A stretch of 64,000 nucleotides of DNA from the NCBI RefSeq assembly GCF_026914185.1, contig NC_070562.1:1116001-1180000 (forward strand). Direction: 5' to 3'. Below are positions 42,801-51,748 of the stretch, one piece after another (the first letter of the stretch is position 1; the number at the start of each line of letters is the position of its first letter). Both the position numbers and the translations under genes were made by a program. The notes below the pieces were generated by a model that did not search any database, was not told the DNA's origin, and saw nothing but the letters and a program-made list of their open reading frames with translations. This DNA comes from Puccinia triticina. Taxonomy: Eukaryota; Basidiomycota; Pucciniomycetes; Pucciniales; Pucciniaceae.

Positions 42801-43409
42801 TCTTCCAGCTGCTTCATATCTTCTGATAAATTTTTCTATGGGCATGTTGGATCCATCAAAGCATAGGTCCTTATCCAGTGGTTTAATCTTGATTGCTTTG
42901 TGATTTCCCCCGGAGTACCTTGGCATAGCAGGTTCTCCTTCCAGGTAATGACTAGTAGTAGGTATAGCTGATCTAGAATAAGATGGTTGATTTATGGGAG
43001 CTGATTCTGAGTGTCTGGGCATAAAAGGTTCAGGAAGAGGATCCAAAGCAGGGCTTCCAGTAGTAGAGGGACTTCCATTTCTCATTGGTCCAGGGTTTGC
43101 AGGTATGTTGTTTCTTCCAAAGTGTGTGGGATTAGGCTGATTGAAAAATCCTCCAGTATGGGCTTCAGGTTGTTGAGTTGGTCCAAGGTTGGGTTGTCCT
43201 CTAGGTTCCATATTATTTGCTCCAAAGTTTGTAGGTAAGTTGTTTCCTCCAAAGTGTGTGGGGTTGGGCTGATTGAAGACTCCTCCAGTATTGGATTCCA
43301 AGTCAGGTCCAGGTTGTTGAGTTTTTGGTCTAAATGGAGGGATGACCATTTCTTCCAGGGTCTTGATGATTAATCCAGTGTGGGAGCTACTTCTGGCAGG
43401 TCTAGGCAT
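39837..43409 (-). CDS. Element E deletion-fused Gag-Pro-RT-IN ORF (1190 aa)
   Basis: ATG 43409 (MPRPARSSSHTG). Gag resembles B: MDKDLCFDGS-like capsid start (LDKDLCFDGSNMPIEKFI), zinc knuckle CNYCHQMGHSFSRC and protease segment with LLDNGSQVN, where the catalytic motif is DNG instead of DTG or DSG. After the protease the frame jumps (near 40850) to the RT start (HTYGQPYRIPVIQ), losing the frameshift region. After RLPQGATN (near 40388) it jumps to the integrase C-terminal part (LAKLCATDGKKW), losing the FVDDGG box, RNase H and the integrase core. The GPY-type end (KWNRPYRIT) remains. Both joins are in frame. It could still make Gag but cannot copy or integrate itself. Confidence 0.88.
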   Translation of the reverse strand: MPRPARSSSHTGLIIKTLEEMVIPPFRPKTQQPGPDLESNTGGVFNQPNPTHFGGNNLPTNFGANNMEPRGQPNLGPTQQPEAHTGGFFNQPNPTHFGRNNIPANPGPMRNGSPSTTGSPALDPLPEPFMPRHSESAPINQPSYSRSAIPTTSHYLEGEPAMPRYSGGNHKAIKIKPLDKDLCFDGSNMPIEKFIRRYEAAGRTDGATHLDLVTQISPFIKGMDLKDEVEEMTGYEDQDWELLKKELLNRFGSSLPLVRYTRHDLKDLVHSAIKGGGISTTEHFKIFRTKFAAITNYLVRMGYSSSIEEFRDNLLEALSEEIEQAVTKELVRNNMMLTSKDGGDILPETEVLLSYIHKEVHQKSVMSRRKVWKGIDYVNPTTNNASPKYKTQEKEVEELTKTLSSWHTQKPSPFFMKSHVPYKPAQQDKDWTTVKCNYCHQMGHSFSRCNLANLDELNGKFKKEGNNVRLPDGNIVPWERNRAYKFAVDQYHQEQKQPGILNLPAGTLKTGSSTEPQASLGQLEEIDPTEDLSTYDCDIGKRTRSGMEYPEEVVTNKKVRKEKEDHMDMDQPLEYAKKDPIPLPTLPTSQGKSPAKKVQIQTPEDSQTPKEKPTRKTYVEKPLAKEYPEAEERVVSRMLTDGRLELSYAELLAISPGAVDVLKKKISPRRIPLEPPSKTTNSGDVEEDQDQEEELEPESPHYACPLGYVDATINGKNFQALLDNGSQVNLLPRNLAARMGLIVTQRNMNLKGIGGHKSEILGIAEGVTIKLGNMSMNTHFYVSAADIQPILGTPWLKDVSATIRFNREGSESLSIMKAGKTYLVPIAHPEHQKWEKDFPTHSATTQSNYLGLDFCAKGRDLPKHTYGQPYRIPVIQHNPWQHKPIPIPAAIKDQFVELVKGRVKTGLYEQYCSIYSSPVFCVKKHDGKLRVVHDLQRLNKVTIKDSGIPPNPEELIESFTGRACYGLGDIMGGYDERELAMESRPLTTFENPLGIFQLTRLPQGATNYLMDTLAKLCATDGKKWRHYLPLVLFADRISTKRTTGYSPYELLFGQPAILPVDLELETYLGTNWEDIKTTEELLLARVHQLERREEVLQEAYKKLKESRSQSLENQYQKKNLRKPLGIGQLVLVYNKSLDSQHGNLFENKWNRPYRITKQEEGGSYNLEELDGTILKRRFASSLVKPFFSRV

Positions 43410-43687
43410 GGTTAAGGGTTGATTGTTAAGTGAGTGGATAGAAGGGGTTGGGGAGTTGTTCTGTAAGCTGATGATATGGTTGTTAAAAGTAGATAGCCTA
43501 AAGGTTTGTTCTGAAGAAGTTGATGAAGGTATTTTGTTGAAAGTGGTAGGTTTATAAGGTGTTAAAAGTATGTAGTTTAAGGTAAGTAATTTGTTAAGTA
43601 TAAAGTTTTTATGAGTTCACTAGCTAATCCTGTGACTATATTAGACTAGGAAATAAAAGTAAGGACTGAAAAATAAAGATCTTCAGG

Positions 43688-43704
43688 CCACTGTTGGGAC
43701 ACCA
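43688..43704 (-). other. Element E primer-binding site
   Basis: The complement reads TGGTGTCCCAACAGTGG, the same as element B, two bases from the 5' LTR. Confidence 0.75.
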
Positions 43705-43706
43705 CT

Positions 43707-44629
43707 TGTGGAACTACTCTGAGGGAAGAATAGAGCTTGAGAGGGATTTGGTGCTTGAAGGGCTGCCTCTCAGGGGAACAAGAAAAAGAATATAAGAGTA
43801 TGGACTCTTAAGGAAAGGTGTGGCTATGGAGATTCTTGAGGTATGTCTAAGGGTTTACTTTCTACTAATCTAATAGCAAGGTAAAGGTAATGTAAAGTCT
43901 GTCCAACCTGATATATTTGGCATAGACTTATCAAGCTTGTCCACTCTGATTTAATGGCATAAGCTAGGCTAGTGAATGGTGACCAGTGATCTGGATTGCT
44001 GGGACAGGATCTGATGGGGGACAAAAGGTAGGGCCAAAGAGGGCAGACTATATACAAAATATTATGGGGCTGAGTTGTGGTTGGAAGAAAAGATGAAACA
44101 GTGAAAATTCTCAATCAAGGGGCTGAGGCTGAAACTACTATGGAGATGGGAAGTTCTGAGAAGAGGCTGAAATGTGGAGAGACAATGAAACATCACAACA
44201 AGGGTTTACATATCACATGAGAGTCTGAAAAGGGAAGGGCTGAAACCAAAGGGGACAAGGGGTAACCAAGATGGGATCTCTATGGTTATTACATGTGTGG
44301 CTAATCCTAATTGGGGTTGTTATGCTGGTTTGGGAAGGGAAGAAAAGATGGTCAATGTCCAGGGTCTTTCCTAATAGTCTGGCTCTGTCTGATGGGTGAC
44401 TTTCTCCCACTTGTGCCTAGCTGGGAGCCTGAGAAATACTGAGTTGGTGTAGGTGGGTATCCAGAAGGTGGGGAAAAAGGGTGAAGAGAGAAAGGGGGGC
44501 CTGTTGATGGGTATGAGTTGTCCTGGCCTTGATCCTTAAGGGAGGTGGGTGCTTGAGTATTCCAGAGAGGGTTATATTGAGGGGAAAAGACTTTGATTTT
44601 GGTGCCATATTCAGGATTGGCTTACCACA
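43707..44629 (-). repeat. Element E 5' LTR
   Basis: 923 bp; starts on the plus strand at TGTGGAACTACTC and ends ACCACA before the ACGT duplication. More diverged from its partner than the two LTRs of B are from each other, so E is older than B. Confidence 0.9.
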
Positions 44630-44633
44630 ACGT

Positions 44634-44835
44634 CGCCGCTACTCTCTCTTTCAACCCGCAATCTGGCGAGAAGATCATCATTCCCGATTCGAACGGGCGG
44701 GATATCGAGTTGTCCCTATGCTCCACGGGATCCGGACGATGGGAGCGCGAATTCCCAGGCCAGGGTCGCAAGGCCGTGCTGACGCACGTGGCACGACTCC
44801 CCGGCGAACTTGAAGACAAGCGTCCTTTTTTATGA
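44634..44835 (+). pseudogene. Element D protease end
   Basis: This continues the protease domain after E: ATLSFNPQSGEKIIIPDSNG, ending KRPFL-TGA at 44833-44835. The upstream codons listed in this frame belong to the E LTR. Confidence 0.8.
44826..44832 (+). promoter_or_regulatory. -1 ribosomal frameshift heptamer, element D
   Basis: T-TTT-TTA immediately before TGA; the -1 frame reads FFMISVG into the pol ORF. An ATG overlaps the stop (ATGA, 44832-44835), so reinitiation is an alternative. The match with A and B favours frameshifting. Confidence 0.75.
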
Positions 44836-47800
44836 TCTCGGTTGGTTCGGTTTACGGCGGTGTTAATCTAGATCCTCGCACTCGCGTCGTCGAATCAACT
44901 CAAAACCCAGAGGATTATTGGCCCGTTCTTCCTATTCCATTTTTTCCTATCAATCAGCAAAACAGAAAACCCAAAAAACATCTCAAGATAACCAAAAGCA
45001 TCAAAAACAGGATTTCGACTCAGTTTCATTTCAGTTTTCAAAATCAAGTGTACAACAGAAGAGGCACAGTGGAGGAGGGAACTGGAGTTTCGTGGAGGCA
45101 GTTAGAACTAAAAGTAAGTCCTCCCAGTTTATGCACCTCCAGGGTATCTACTACCGTTGTAAAAGCCCTACCTCGTGCCACTCTCGTGAGCCTCCATCCT
45201 TCGCCTCTCTTAATCATCAGATCCCGGCAACCCTCAGCGACAAATCTTCGTCTCCGTAACAAGAATAAACTTCCTGAGCTCCACGATGAGGGTAAACTCG
45301 TGCTACTCCGCAATGAGCCTAAACTAGTGTCACTCCGCAATGAGTATAAACTTCTATTACCCTGTAGGGAGTCCGAATCAAAAGACCTCCGTGAAGAGGT
45401 TAAACTATCTAGTGTTGAAAACATGGCGTTTGGCGCGGTGCTCCGCAACGAGCTTAAACTATGTTCCCATCAAGTACGCGGCGAAGGGGGAATGGTATTC
45501 TTTGGGCCATCGTGGAGGGCATTTGGGGTAAAAGTAAGTTCCCACCAATATGCACCTCCAAGGCGTGATGCTCCCCTCTTGTCGAAAACCCTGCCGTGTG
45601 CCACATACGTGAGCGAAGAACCACCATTTGGCTTTTCCTTGACAGACAAGGCAGCATTCGAGGACCGCGCGGAGCATCGGACGAGCCTTTTGTTGGAGAG
45701 TGGACTCGGATTTCGGGCACAGTTGAAACTTCTGGATGCGTGGAAGGCCGGCGGGTTCTTGGCTTTCGGGGCTAAATACAAGCCGGTTGCCAAGAAGGTC
45801 AAGCCGGTCAATCAAGCAATGCCGCAAGGGCTGAATCCACCGCTCCGACAACCTCCTCTCTCTCGAGACCCATACCGTGGTCTCTCTCGCACCTTGGCGG
45901 GACCATTCATACCTAAAGGACGAGTCACAGAAGAGTGATTGGCGGTAGTGAATTTCGGACCAGAGGGTTGGCTCTACCCGGACGAGCTGAACTTGATCAA
46001 AAACGTTCTGGCCGAGCGGAATCTGTCGATTGCTTTCAATGAAGAAGAGCGGGGCTTACTGAAGGAGTCCTATGGACTCCCGTATATCATCCCAGTGGTC
46101 GAGCACGAACCATGGCAGAAGAAGAAGATTCCGATACCCGCGGCCAAGCTTGAGGAATACACTCGGCTCATTCGGGAACGTATAAGGACCGGCTTGTATG
46201 AGCAGTCGACGTCATCGTATTCAAGCCCTGTCTTCTGTGTCCTCAAAGGCAACGGCAAGTTTCGGGTGGTTCACGACTTACAACCTCTCAACAAGGTCAC
46301 TGTACGCGACGCGGGAGTCCCACCGGCTACGGAAGAGTTCGTGGAGTCTTTTTCGGGGCGCGCGTGTTACGGGCTCGGCGATATCATGGGCGGCTACGAT
46401 GAGCGCGCTCTGGACCCCATTTCACGCCCCCTCACCACTTTTGATACGCCTTTGGGACGATTCCAGCTCACTTGGTTGCCGCAAGGAGCCACAAACTCTG
46501 TTGCCGTTTACCAGGCACAGATGATGTGGATCCTTCAGGCCGAGATTCCAGATCACGCTGGCATCTTCATTGACGACGGGGGAATCAAGGGCCCGACGTC
46601 TGATTACAACAACGAGCGCGTACCCTGGCACCCCGGTATCCGTAGGTTCATTTGGGAATACGCCGAAACTCTGGAGCGCATTCTGTTCAGGATCGAAGAG
46701 TCTGGTTTGACAGTTTCTGCTTCTAAGCTCGCGGCCTGCGTTCCTGCGCTTGAAATTGTCGGCCATGTAGTCTGCAAAGAGGGCCGGAAGATGGCGGCTA
46801 CCAAAGTCAATAAGATCACGTGTTGGCCGACTCCCATCAATGCGACAGAAGTGCAAGGTTTCTTGGGCGTCGTGGTCTACGTTCGAATCTTTATCCCGGA
46901 CTTGTCTCGGATCTGCTTGCCCCTCCGGCGACTGACGCGGAAGGATGCTGAGTGGGAATGGACTGATGCTTGCGAAGAGGCGTTCCAGGAGCTCAAGCGC
47001 ATCGTAGGGCAGGATATTGTCCTGGTAAAGATGGACTACGGGCCAGAGGCGGGTAAGATCAAGCTTGCTGTCGATTCTAGTTCCCACGCGGCGGGGGCGG
47101 TTCTTACTCAGACGGATGCAAACGGGCTCGACCGGCCTGCTCTCTATGAATCTCTTCTTTTCTCTGATGTCGAAACTCGATACTCTCAGGCGAAACTCGA
47201 GTTATGCGGGGTTGCGCGGATTCTGAAGAAACTCCAGACAGTCCTGTGGGGACAGCATTTTGAGCTGCAGGTGGATGCGCAGTCTTTGGTTCAAATGATC
47301 AATGCCCCGAGTTTACCCAACGCGCCCATGACGCGTTGGGTGGCGTTCATCCAGTTGTTTTCTTTTGACATTGTGCATCGGCCTGGCAAGACTTTCACCA
47401 TGCCCGATGGTTTGTCGCGGCGCCCTCAAGGCGACGACGAATCCGACCCGCCCTCCGATTTTGATGAAGAGGCTCCTCATATTCGACCTGTGCGCACCTT
47501 TTCGGCTCGTTCAGAGGAGTACACAGGCTACCAAGAAGGCTACTAGCGTGAATTAGAGCGGTATCTGGCGACGCTAGAGAGGCCAAAAGATCTGGACGCG
47601 AAGGACTTTCGCGCTTTAAGGCGGAAATCGGTTGAGTTCTTCCTGCAAGAGGGTAGGCTCATGAAGCGTGGAACCCCTTTACCTCGCATTGTCGTCACCA
47701 TCCCAGGCAAGCAAGACTCGATCCTCCAACAGCTTCACAAAGACCTGGGACATCGTGGCGTGGCAGAGACATATAGGCGTGTGTCAGAGCGATTCTGGTG

Positions 47801-48797
47801 GCCATCATTGAAGCAGGCAGTTACGCGTTAGTGTCAGAGTTGCGACGCGTGCCAACGGCGCGATTTACGGCGGCCTCAGGAGTTGAGGTATCCAACTGGC
47901 GAATCCACGATTTTTGGGCGCGTCTCGATGGACGCGGTCCACCTCAAGGCGAGCGGAGCAAAGTACCTCATTGTCGCCCGAGACGACTTCTCCGGCTGGG
48001 TTGAGGCCAAAATTCTCAACAATCTTACATCTGAGGCGGTGGCGGCGTTCTTACAGGAGAACTGGACCATGCGGTATGGACTCGCCAAATCTTACTCTAC
48101 GGACGGCGGATCCGAGTTCGGCGGCGCATTGGCAGAGATGTTGAGGCAACTTCCCGGCCAGCATCGCGTTTCTACTCCCTACTACCCCAAAGGGCAGGGT
48201 ATGGTGGAGCGTGGGCACGGGCCTTTGAAAGCAGCCTTGGTCAAGTTGGCTGGCGAAAGCGGCAAGAACTGCCGAAAATTCCTCCCGTTAGTTCTGTTCG
48301 CGGACCGGATCTCAACAAAGCGAACCACGGGGTATTCTCCCTATGAGCTAGTTTTTGGGCAGCGCGCGGCTTTGCCTCTGGATCTAGAAATAGAGTCGTA
48401 TTTAGGCGTCGACTGGGACTCAGTGAAGTCGACGACGGATCTGATAGCGGCCCGATCTATCCAGCTGGAGCGAAGCGAAGAGACTCGTGGAGTGGCGTAT
48501 CGGAAAATGATGGAATCTCGCGGCGATGCAATCCGTTACTGGGAAGAGGAGCGCGCGGGTCGGATGCGCGACCCCCTCGAGCCAGGCGACATGGTTTTGG
48601 CGTATAACCGGTCTCTCGAGACGCAGTGGGGCCAACTTTTCGCGCACAAATGGAATGGGCCCTACCGTGTGGTGAAGCAAGTCGAAGGCGGATCCTACGT
48701 CTTGGCTGAATTGGATGGCACCGAGCTCAAGCGGCGTTTTGCAGCGGATCAAGTCAAGAAGTATCGGTCTCGCGGAGGCTTGAGAGAACAGAAGTAA
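44836..48797 (+). pseudogene. Element D Pol: RT, RNase H, integrase with three stop codons
   Basis: A linker with LRNExKL units (45237-45470) is followed by RT (RERIRTGLYEQ, LPQGATNS, FIDDGG), RNase H (VDSSS, KLELCG, VDAQS, PGKTFTMPDGLSRR) and integrase (HKDLGHRG, CQSCDACQ; core D in SMDAVH, D in STDGGSEFG, E in GMVERGH; KWNGPYRVV). Stops are TGA 45936-45938 (A has Arg), TAG 47544-47546 (A has Trp) and TAG 47829-47831 (A has Trp); all are C-to-T or G-to-A changes. The rest of the frame is continuous. It ends at TAA inside the terminal module copy. Confidence 0.9.
45109..45614 (+). repeat. Two dispersed-module copies in the protease-RT linker of element D
   Basis: 45109-45193 and 45529-45614, each starting AAAGTAAGT, with ATGCACCTCCA, a TGTAAAA or GTCGAAA block, GTGCCAC and GTGAGC. 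They flank the LRNExKL region. Confidence 0.65.
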
Positions 48798-48874
48798 GTC
48801 CTCCCATAAGTGTGCACCTCGGGTATCTCTACCGCCTTTTGTCAAAGCATCACAATTCGCCACACATGTGAGCC
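48791..48874 (+). repeat. Dispersed module, copy at the integrase end of element D
   Basis: GAAGTAAGTCCTCCCA, TGTGCACCTC, GGGTA, TTTTGTCAAAGC, GCCAC and TGTGAGCC. The pol stop codon TAA lies inside its GTAAGT. Confidence 0.65.
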
Positions 48875-48976
48875 CCAAGGACCCTCCTTTTGTTTTGTTC
48901 CTTCCCTTTCTTTTCACTTCTTAGGTGGACGCGGCGCCAGGAGCAGACTAGGGACAGTCTGCAAATGGTGGGTGGA

Positions 48977-49697
48977 TGTGGTGGACAACTCGGTGGAGAC
49001 CCACGACAGCCGAAAAATGGACTCAGATACACGGTCTCATCAAGCCCCGGCGTTTCAGGATCAAGACTCTGTCCGGCCCTCTTGGTTTCCCTTTCTACCC
49101 TCTTGTTTTTCTTTTTTTGTTTCTCTCCTATTGTTTCTCCAGTCTTCAGTTTCCCTGTTTTATTTTCTTTTTTTTGTTGTGTTGTGTTTTCTGCTCCTCT
49201 ATGTCTTCTCCGGTTGTAGCGCGCGCGCGGTGGGCACGAGGGCCTGTCGCGCAGTCTGTCGCATGGACTGTCACCGACCCCGAGTCTAAGTTCAGCCGAA
49301 CTTAGAGGAGGGGTCGGCATGGTACCTCTTTCTGATCCAAGAAAGTATCATCAGGATTTTCGAGCTTATTTTCTGGCTGAGTTTTTGCGTGCCCGATACT
49401 TCTGAGTTTATTGATCCTATTCGAGCTTCTTTTCGCCGACACCCTTCGCGCATAGTTCCGAGACCCTTTTCCCGCATCTTTTCCAAAGAGATTCTTTCTC
49501 CCCTTTTCTTTTTTTCTCTCTTTTTCTCAAACCTCAACACCGCCGAGGGGTATTCCATCCCCCTCGTCCTCTCAAAATCCCTACCCACACGCTATCTGTC
49601 TGATTCCACGACTCACTTCCGGATCAACCCCGAGGGCAGCTTTTTCTGCACCATCCCCTCAGCCCGCTGTCTACCGCGCACAGGTAGAAGCGCCACA
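48977..49697 (+). repeat. Element D 3' LTR
   Basis: 721 bp with about ten substitutions from the 5' copy, mostly C/T and G/A. It is preceded by the purine tract GGTGGGTGGA (48967-48976). Confidence 0.92.
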
Positions 49698-49701
49698 ACG
49701 G

Positions 49702-50550
49702 GCATAGGGGATAGTACTGGTTTGGTAGTTTGGGTGGTGGTTGAGGGTTTCTGCGGCCTGTTCTTTGCTGACAAGCTGTTTGGAGAGGACAGTGGCCCGG
49801 TGCCTGGCGGCGGAGGTGAGTAGCTTGGTGGTTCAGGCCGGGCAGACAGAGCAGACGGGGGATCTGGCGGTGTCGCCGGTGTGGTGGAGCGGCTTGGAGG
49901 ACAAGAGCGAGGAGAGCGTGAGGTAAATCTGGTGGTAGGTGGTCCTGCAGAGTAAACAACTGAGAGCTTTAGCAAGTGTGCGGTCTCTTCAGAAACCAGG
50001 GGCTCAAGACCCCGATCAATAGAATATTGGAATGCTCCGGCCAAGGGAGCAGGATGGACAACCACGGATCCGACAGGTGTTGTCCTGGCTAACAAGAGGC
50101 GCACAATCCCCTCGAGCTGTCTGATATGGGCCTCGTGTTTGCCAGAGGCGGGGAATTGGCCGGCGGGACGGGCATGTAGAGCGGACGGGATGGACATGGC
50201 CGCGCGGGTGGGTCAGAGTGAGCAAGATGAAACCGTCGGCAGAGACAGGGCTGTTGGACAAGGTGTGTTGGGTAAGAAGTATTGGCAAGAAGGAAGTCAG
50301 GGAAGATTGGTTGGTGGGAGGCAGTAGGAAGTTTGGCAGTTCAGTAGAAGGGGCTGGGTTTCAGTGGGTTCAGTGGATCAGTGGCAGTGGGCATTTCAGT
50401 TGGGCAGTGGGAAGTGCAGTAAGCAGCGGAGGCAATAGGTTCAGTGGCGGCAGTGAGGAGGGTCGGTGGGTACCGTTCCGTCCATGTGAGGTTTCTGTGA
50501 TTCGTAAAATTCCGGACGCCAAGTCGAAGAATTGGCGGGTTGGGTGGAAC
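49702..50550 (-). pseudogene. Unidentified GC-rich gene fragment, right part
   Basis: The minus-strand ORF within 50197-49698 includes FPASGKHEAHIRQLEGIVRL and VGSVVVHPAPLAGAFQYSID, then turns Pro/Ser-rich. It continues at 28491 beyond element D. 50325-50450 is a GCAGTGG-rich low-complexity patch. I recognise no family. The purine-rich end GGAACTAGAAAAAAAAAAG (50546-50562) precedes L4. Confidence 0.35.
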
Positions 50551-50562
50551 TAGAAAAAAAAA

Positions 50563-50806
50563 AGTGTAAGGACTCCAGTTGGGAGTCCTTCACTGTCCGT
50601 CGAGTAGGGCACAGAGGGGGGAGACCTCGAGACGAGATCTAGTTCACGGGGCTGTGAATTGCAGATGGGGGACAATCTAGCCGGGAGAGATGGAGGAAGG
50701 CAGATCTCTGCCGGCTAGGACGTGGAAGAAAGTGCGGAATACATCCCTATCTGTGACATGTCTACATCTTAGTTGGTGAAACCCTGCAGAAGGCAGAGGC
50801 TTCACA
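50563..50806 (+). repeat. LTR L4, copia-type family
   Basis: TGTAAGGACTCC with start hairpin (GGACTCCAGTTGGGAGTCC), a CTAGCCGGGAGAGATGG block, and an end near GAGGCTTCACA. The 3' boundary is approximate. No TSD was found. Confidence 0.5.
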
Positions 50807-51375
50807 GAATCCTATGGTGTTAGTCCAATATCTGATGTCCATGAATCAAAATACACCCTGATCTCCTATACTTGCCCCCCCCCGCAGATACATCAATCTC
50901 GCAATCCTTGCATTCATGCCCATCTTCAATGGCATAGCCACTAGAATCACAGAGAGCTATTACTACAAGCAAAACTTGTATTGGAGCCTCAGATCCAACC
51001 TGCCTGAGGATAACTCACAGATCATCGGGCTCATCGGCTTGGCCAACACCCTGCTCACCTACCAGAACATTGTCCCCATCTTCATTGAGTTGGTCCGCAC
51101 CCTCCAGGCCTACTTCTTCTGGGCCAATGACGATCTCGCACTTGATGGCCGCCAAACCCTTGCCCGCTCCTGGAACCTCTCCAAAAATCTCGCTCAGATC
51201 AAATACATCTTCAGCAACAAAACTGGCACATTGACCCAGAACCTCATGCAGTTCAGAAAATGTACCATCAGTGACACCGTCTACCAAGGCTCAAGAAGTC
51301 AACCAATAGCTGTTGGCGAGGAGGAGGAGCTGCAGATGGGAAATTTGGACCCAAGAGGTCCAGCAGAAGCGATGA
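50807..51375 (+). pseudogene. P4-type ATPase (phospholipid flippase) fragment
   Basis: After a C-run and CAG acceptor-like site (50886) the plus frame reads YINLAILAFMP...NTLLTYQNIVPIFIELVRTL, a transmembrane stretch, then the phosphorylation motif region IKYIFSNKTGTLTQNLMQF. P4-ATPases have DKTGT here, and the Asp is the phosphorylated residue. This copy has Asn. The fragment ends at solo LTR L5 and lacks the actuator, N and C-terminal membrane domains. It is a relic, not a working flippase. Confidence 0.8.
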
Positions 51376-51748
51376 TGTGAGCTGCGGTCCTTGCAAACTC
51401 ACAAGAAGGTTCACAGAGATATCACGGACCATCACCAAGCACCCTACATAGTCCCTCCAGTCCCGCCTCTCCTAGCTTGGCAGGGAAGTACTGAGACTTC
51501 CCCCGAGCTAGGTGAGTGACCCTCCTTTCTCCTCCACTTCCATCTCCCTTCTCTCTCTCTTTCTTCCTCCAAATTGTACATAGAGGGAAGTACTGAGACT
51601 TCCCCCGAGCTAGCTCCATTTTCCCCTGCAATACAAACAGAGGTTCTAGAAGCTGCTCCGTGCCCTTGAGCCCTTGCCCTCGCCCTCGTACCCTTGTCCT
51701 CGCCCCTTGTCCCTCGCCTAGTGGGGCTCTTATTGTCGAGAGCTTACA
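51376..51748 (-). mobile_element. Solo LTR L5, copia-type family
   Basis: 373 bp, plus strand TGTGAGCTGCGG to GAGCTTACA, with TSD GATGA (51371-51375, 51749-51753). The duplicated block is GGGAAGTACTGAGACTTCCC (51482 and 51584), a 20-bp near-palindrome. The 5-bp duplication fits copia rather than the Ty3 elements here. Confidence 0.8.

Larger units (their letters stand above)
37391..44629 (-). mobile_element. Ty3/gypsy-type LTR retrotransposon E, internally deleted
   Basis: The LTRs are 37391-38318 (928 bp) and 43707-44629 (923 bp), TGTGGAACTAC to TTACCACA. The TSD is ACGT (37387-37390, 44630-44633). Its proteins are closest to B, and it shares B's primer site. Two in-frame deletions fuse gag-protease, part of RT and the end of integrase in one ORF, so E depends on another element. 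Confidence 0.93.
28496..49697 (+). mobile_element. Ty3/gypsy-type LTR retrotransposon D with nested copia F and Ty3 E
   Basis: The LTRs are 28496-29216 and 48977-49697 (721 bp each), with TSD ACGG (28492-28495, 49698-49701). The internal order is tRNA-Tyr-type primer site, leader (split by F), gag, protease (split by E), RT, RNase H and integrase. Without inserts it is about 8 kb. Protein similarity to A is strong but the LTRs are unrelated in sequence. The four nonsense codons noted in gag-pol are all C-to-T or G-to-A changes, so D is inactive. Confidence 0.93.

Noticed and set aside
44832..44835. ATGA stop-start overlap as a reinitiation signal in element D
   Set aside because: A and B have no ATG at this place but keep the U-UUU-UUR heptamer, so frameshifting explains all three. 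Reinitiation is not excluded for D alone.
28021..50550. Glycosyltransferase (UGT-like) identity for the split GC-rich fragment
   Set aside because: Only vague resemblance; no signature motif and frames shift repeatedly.
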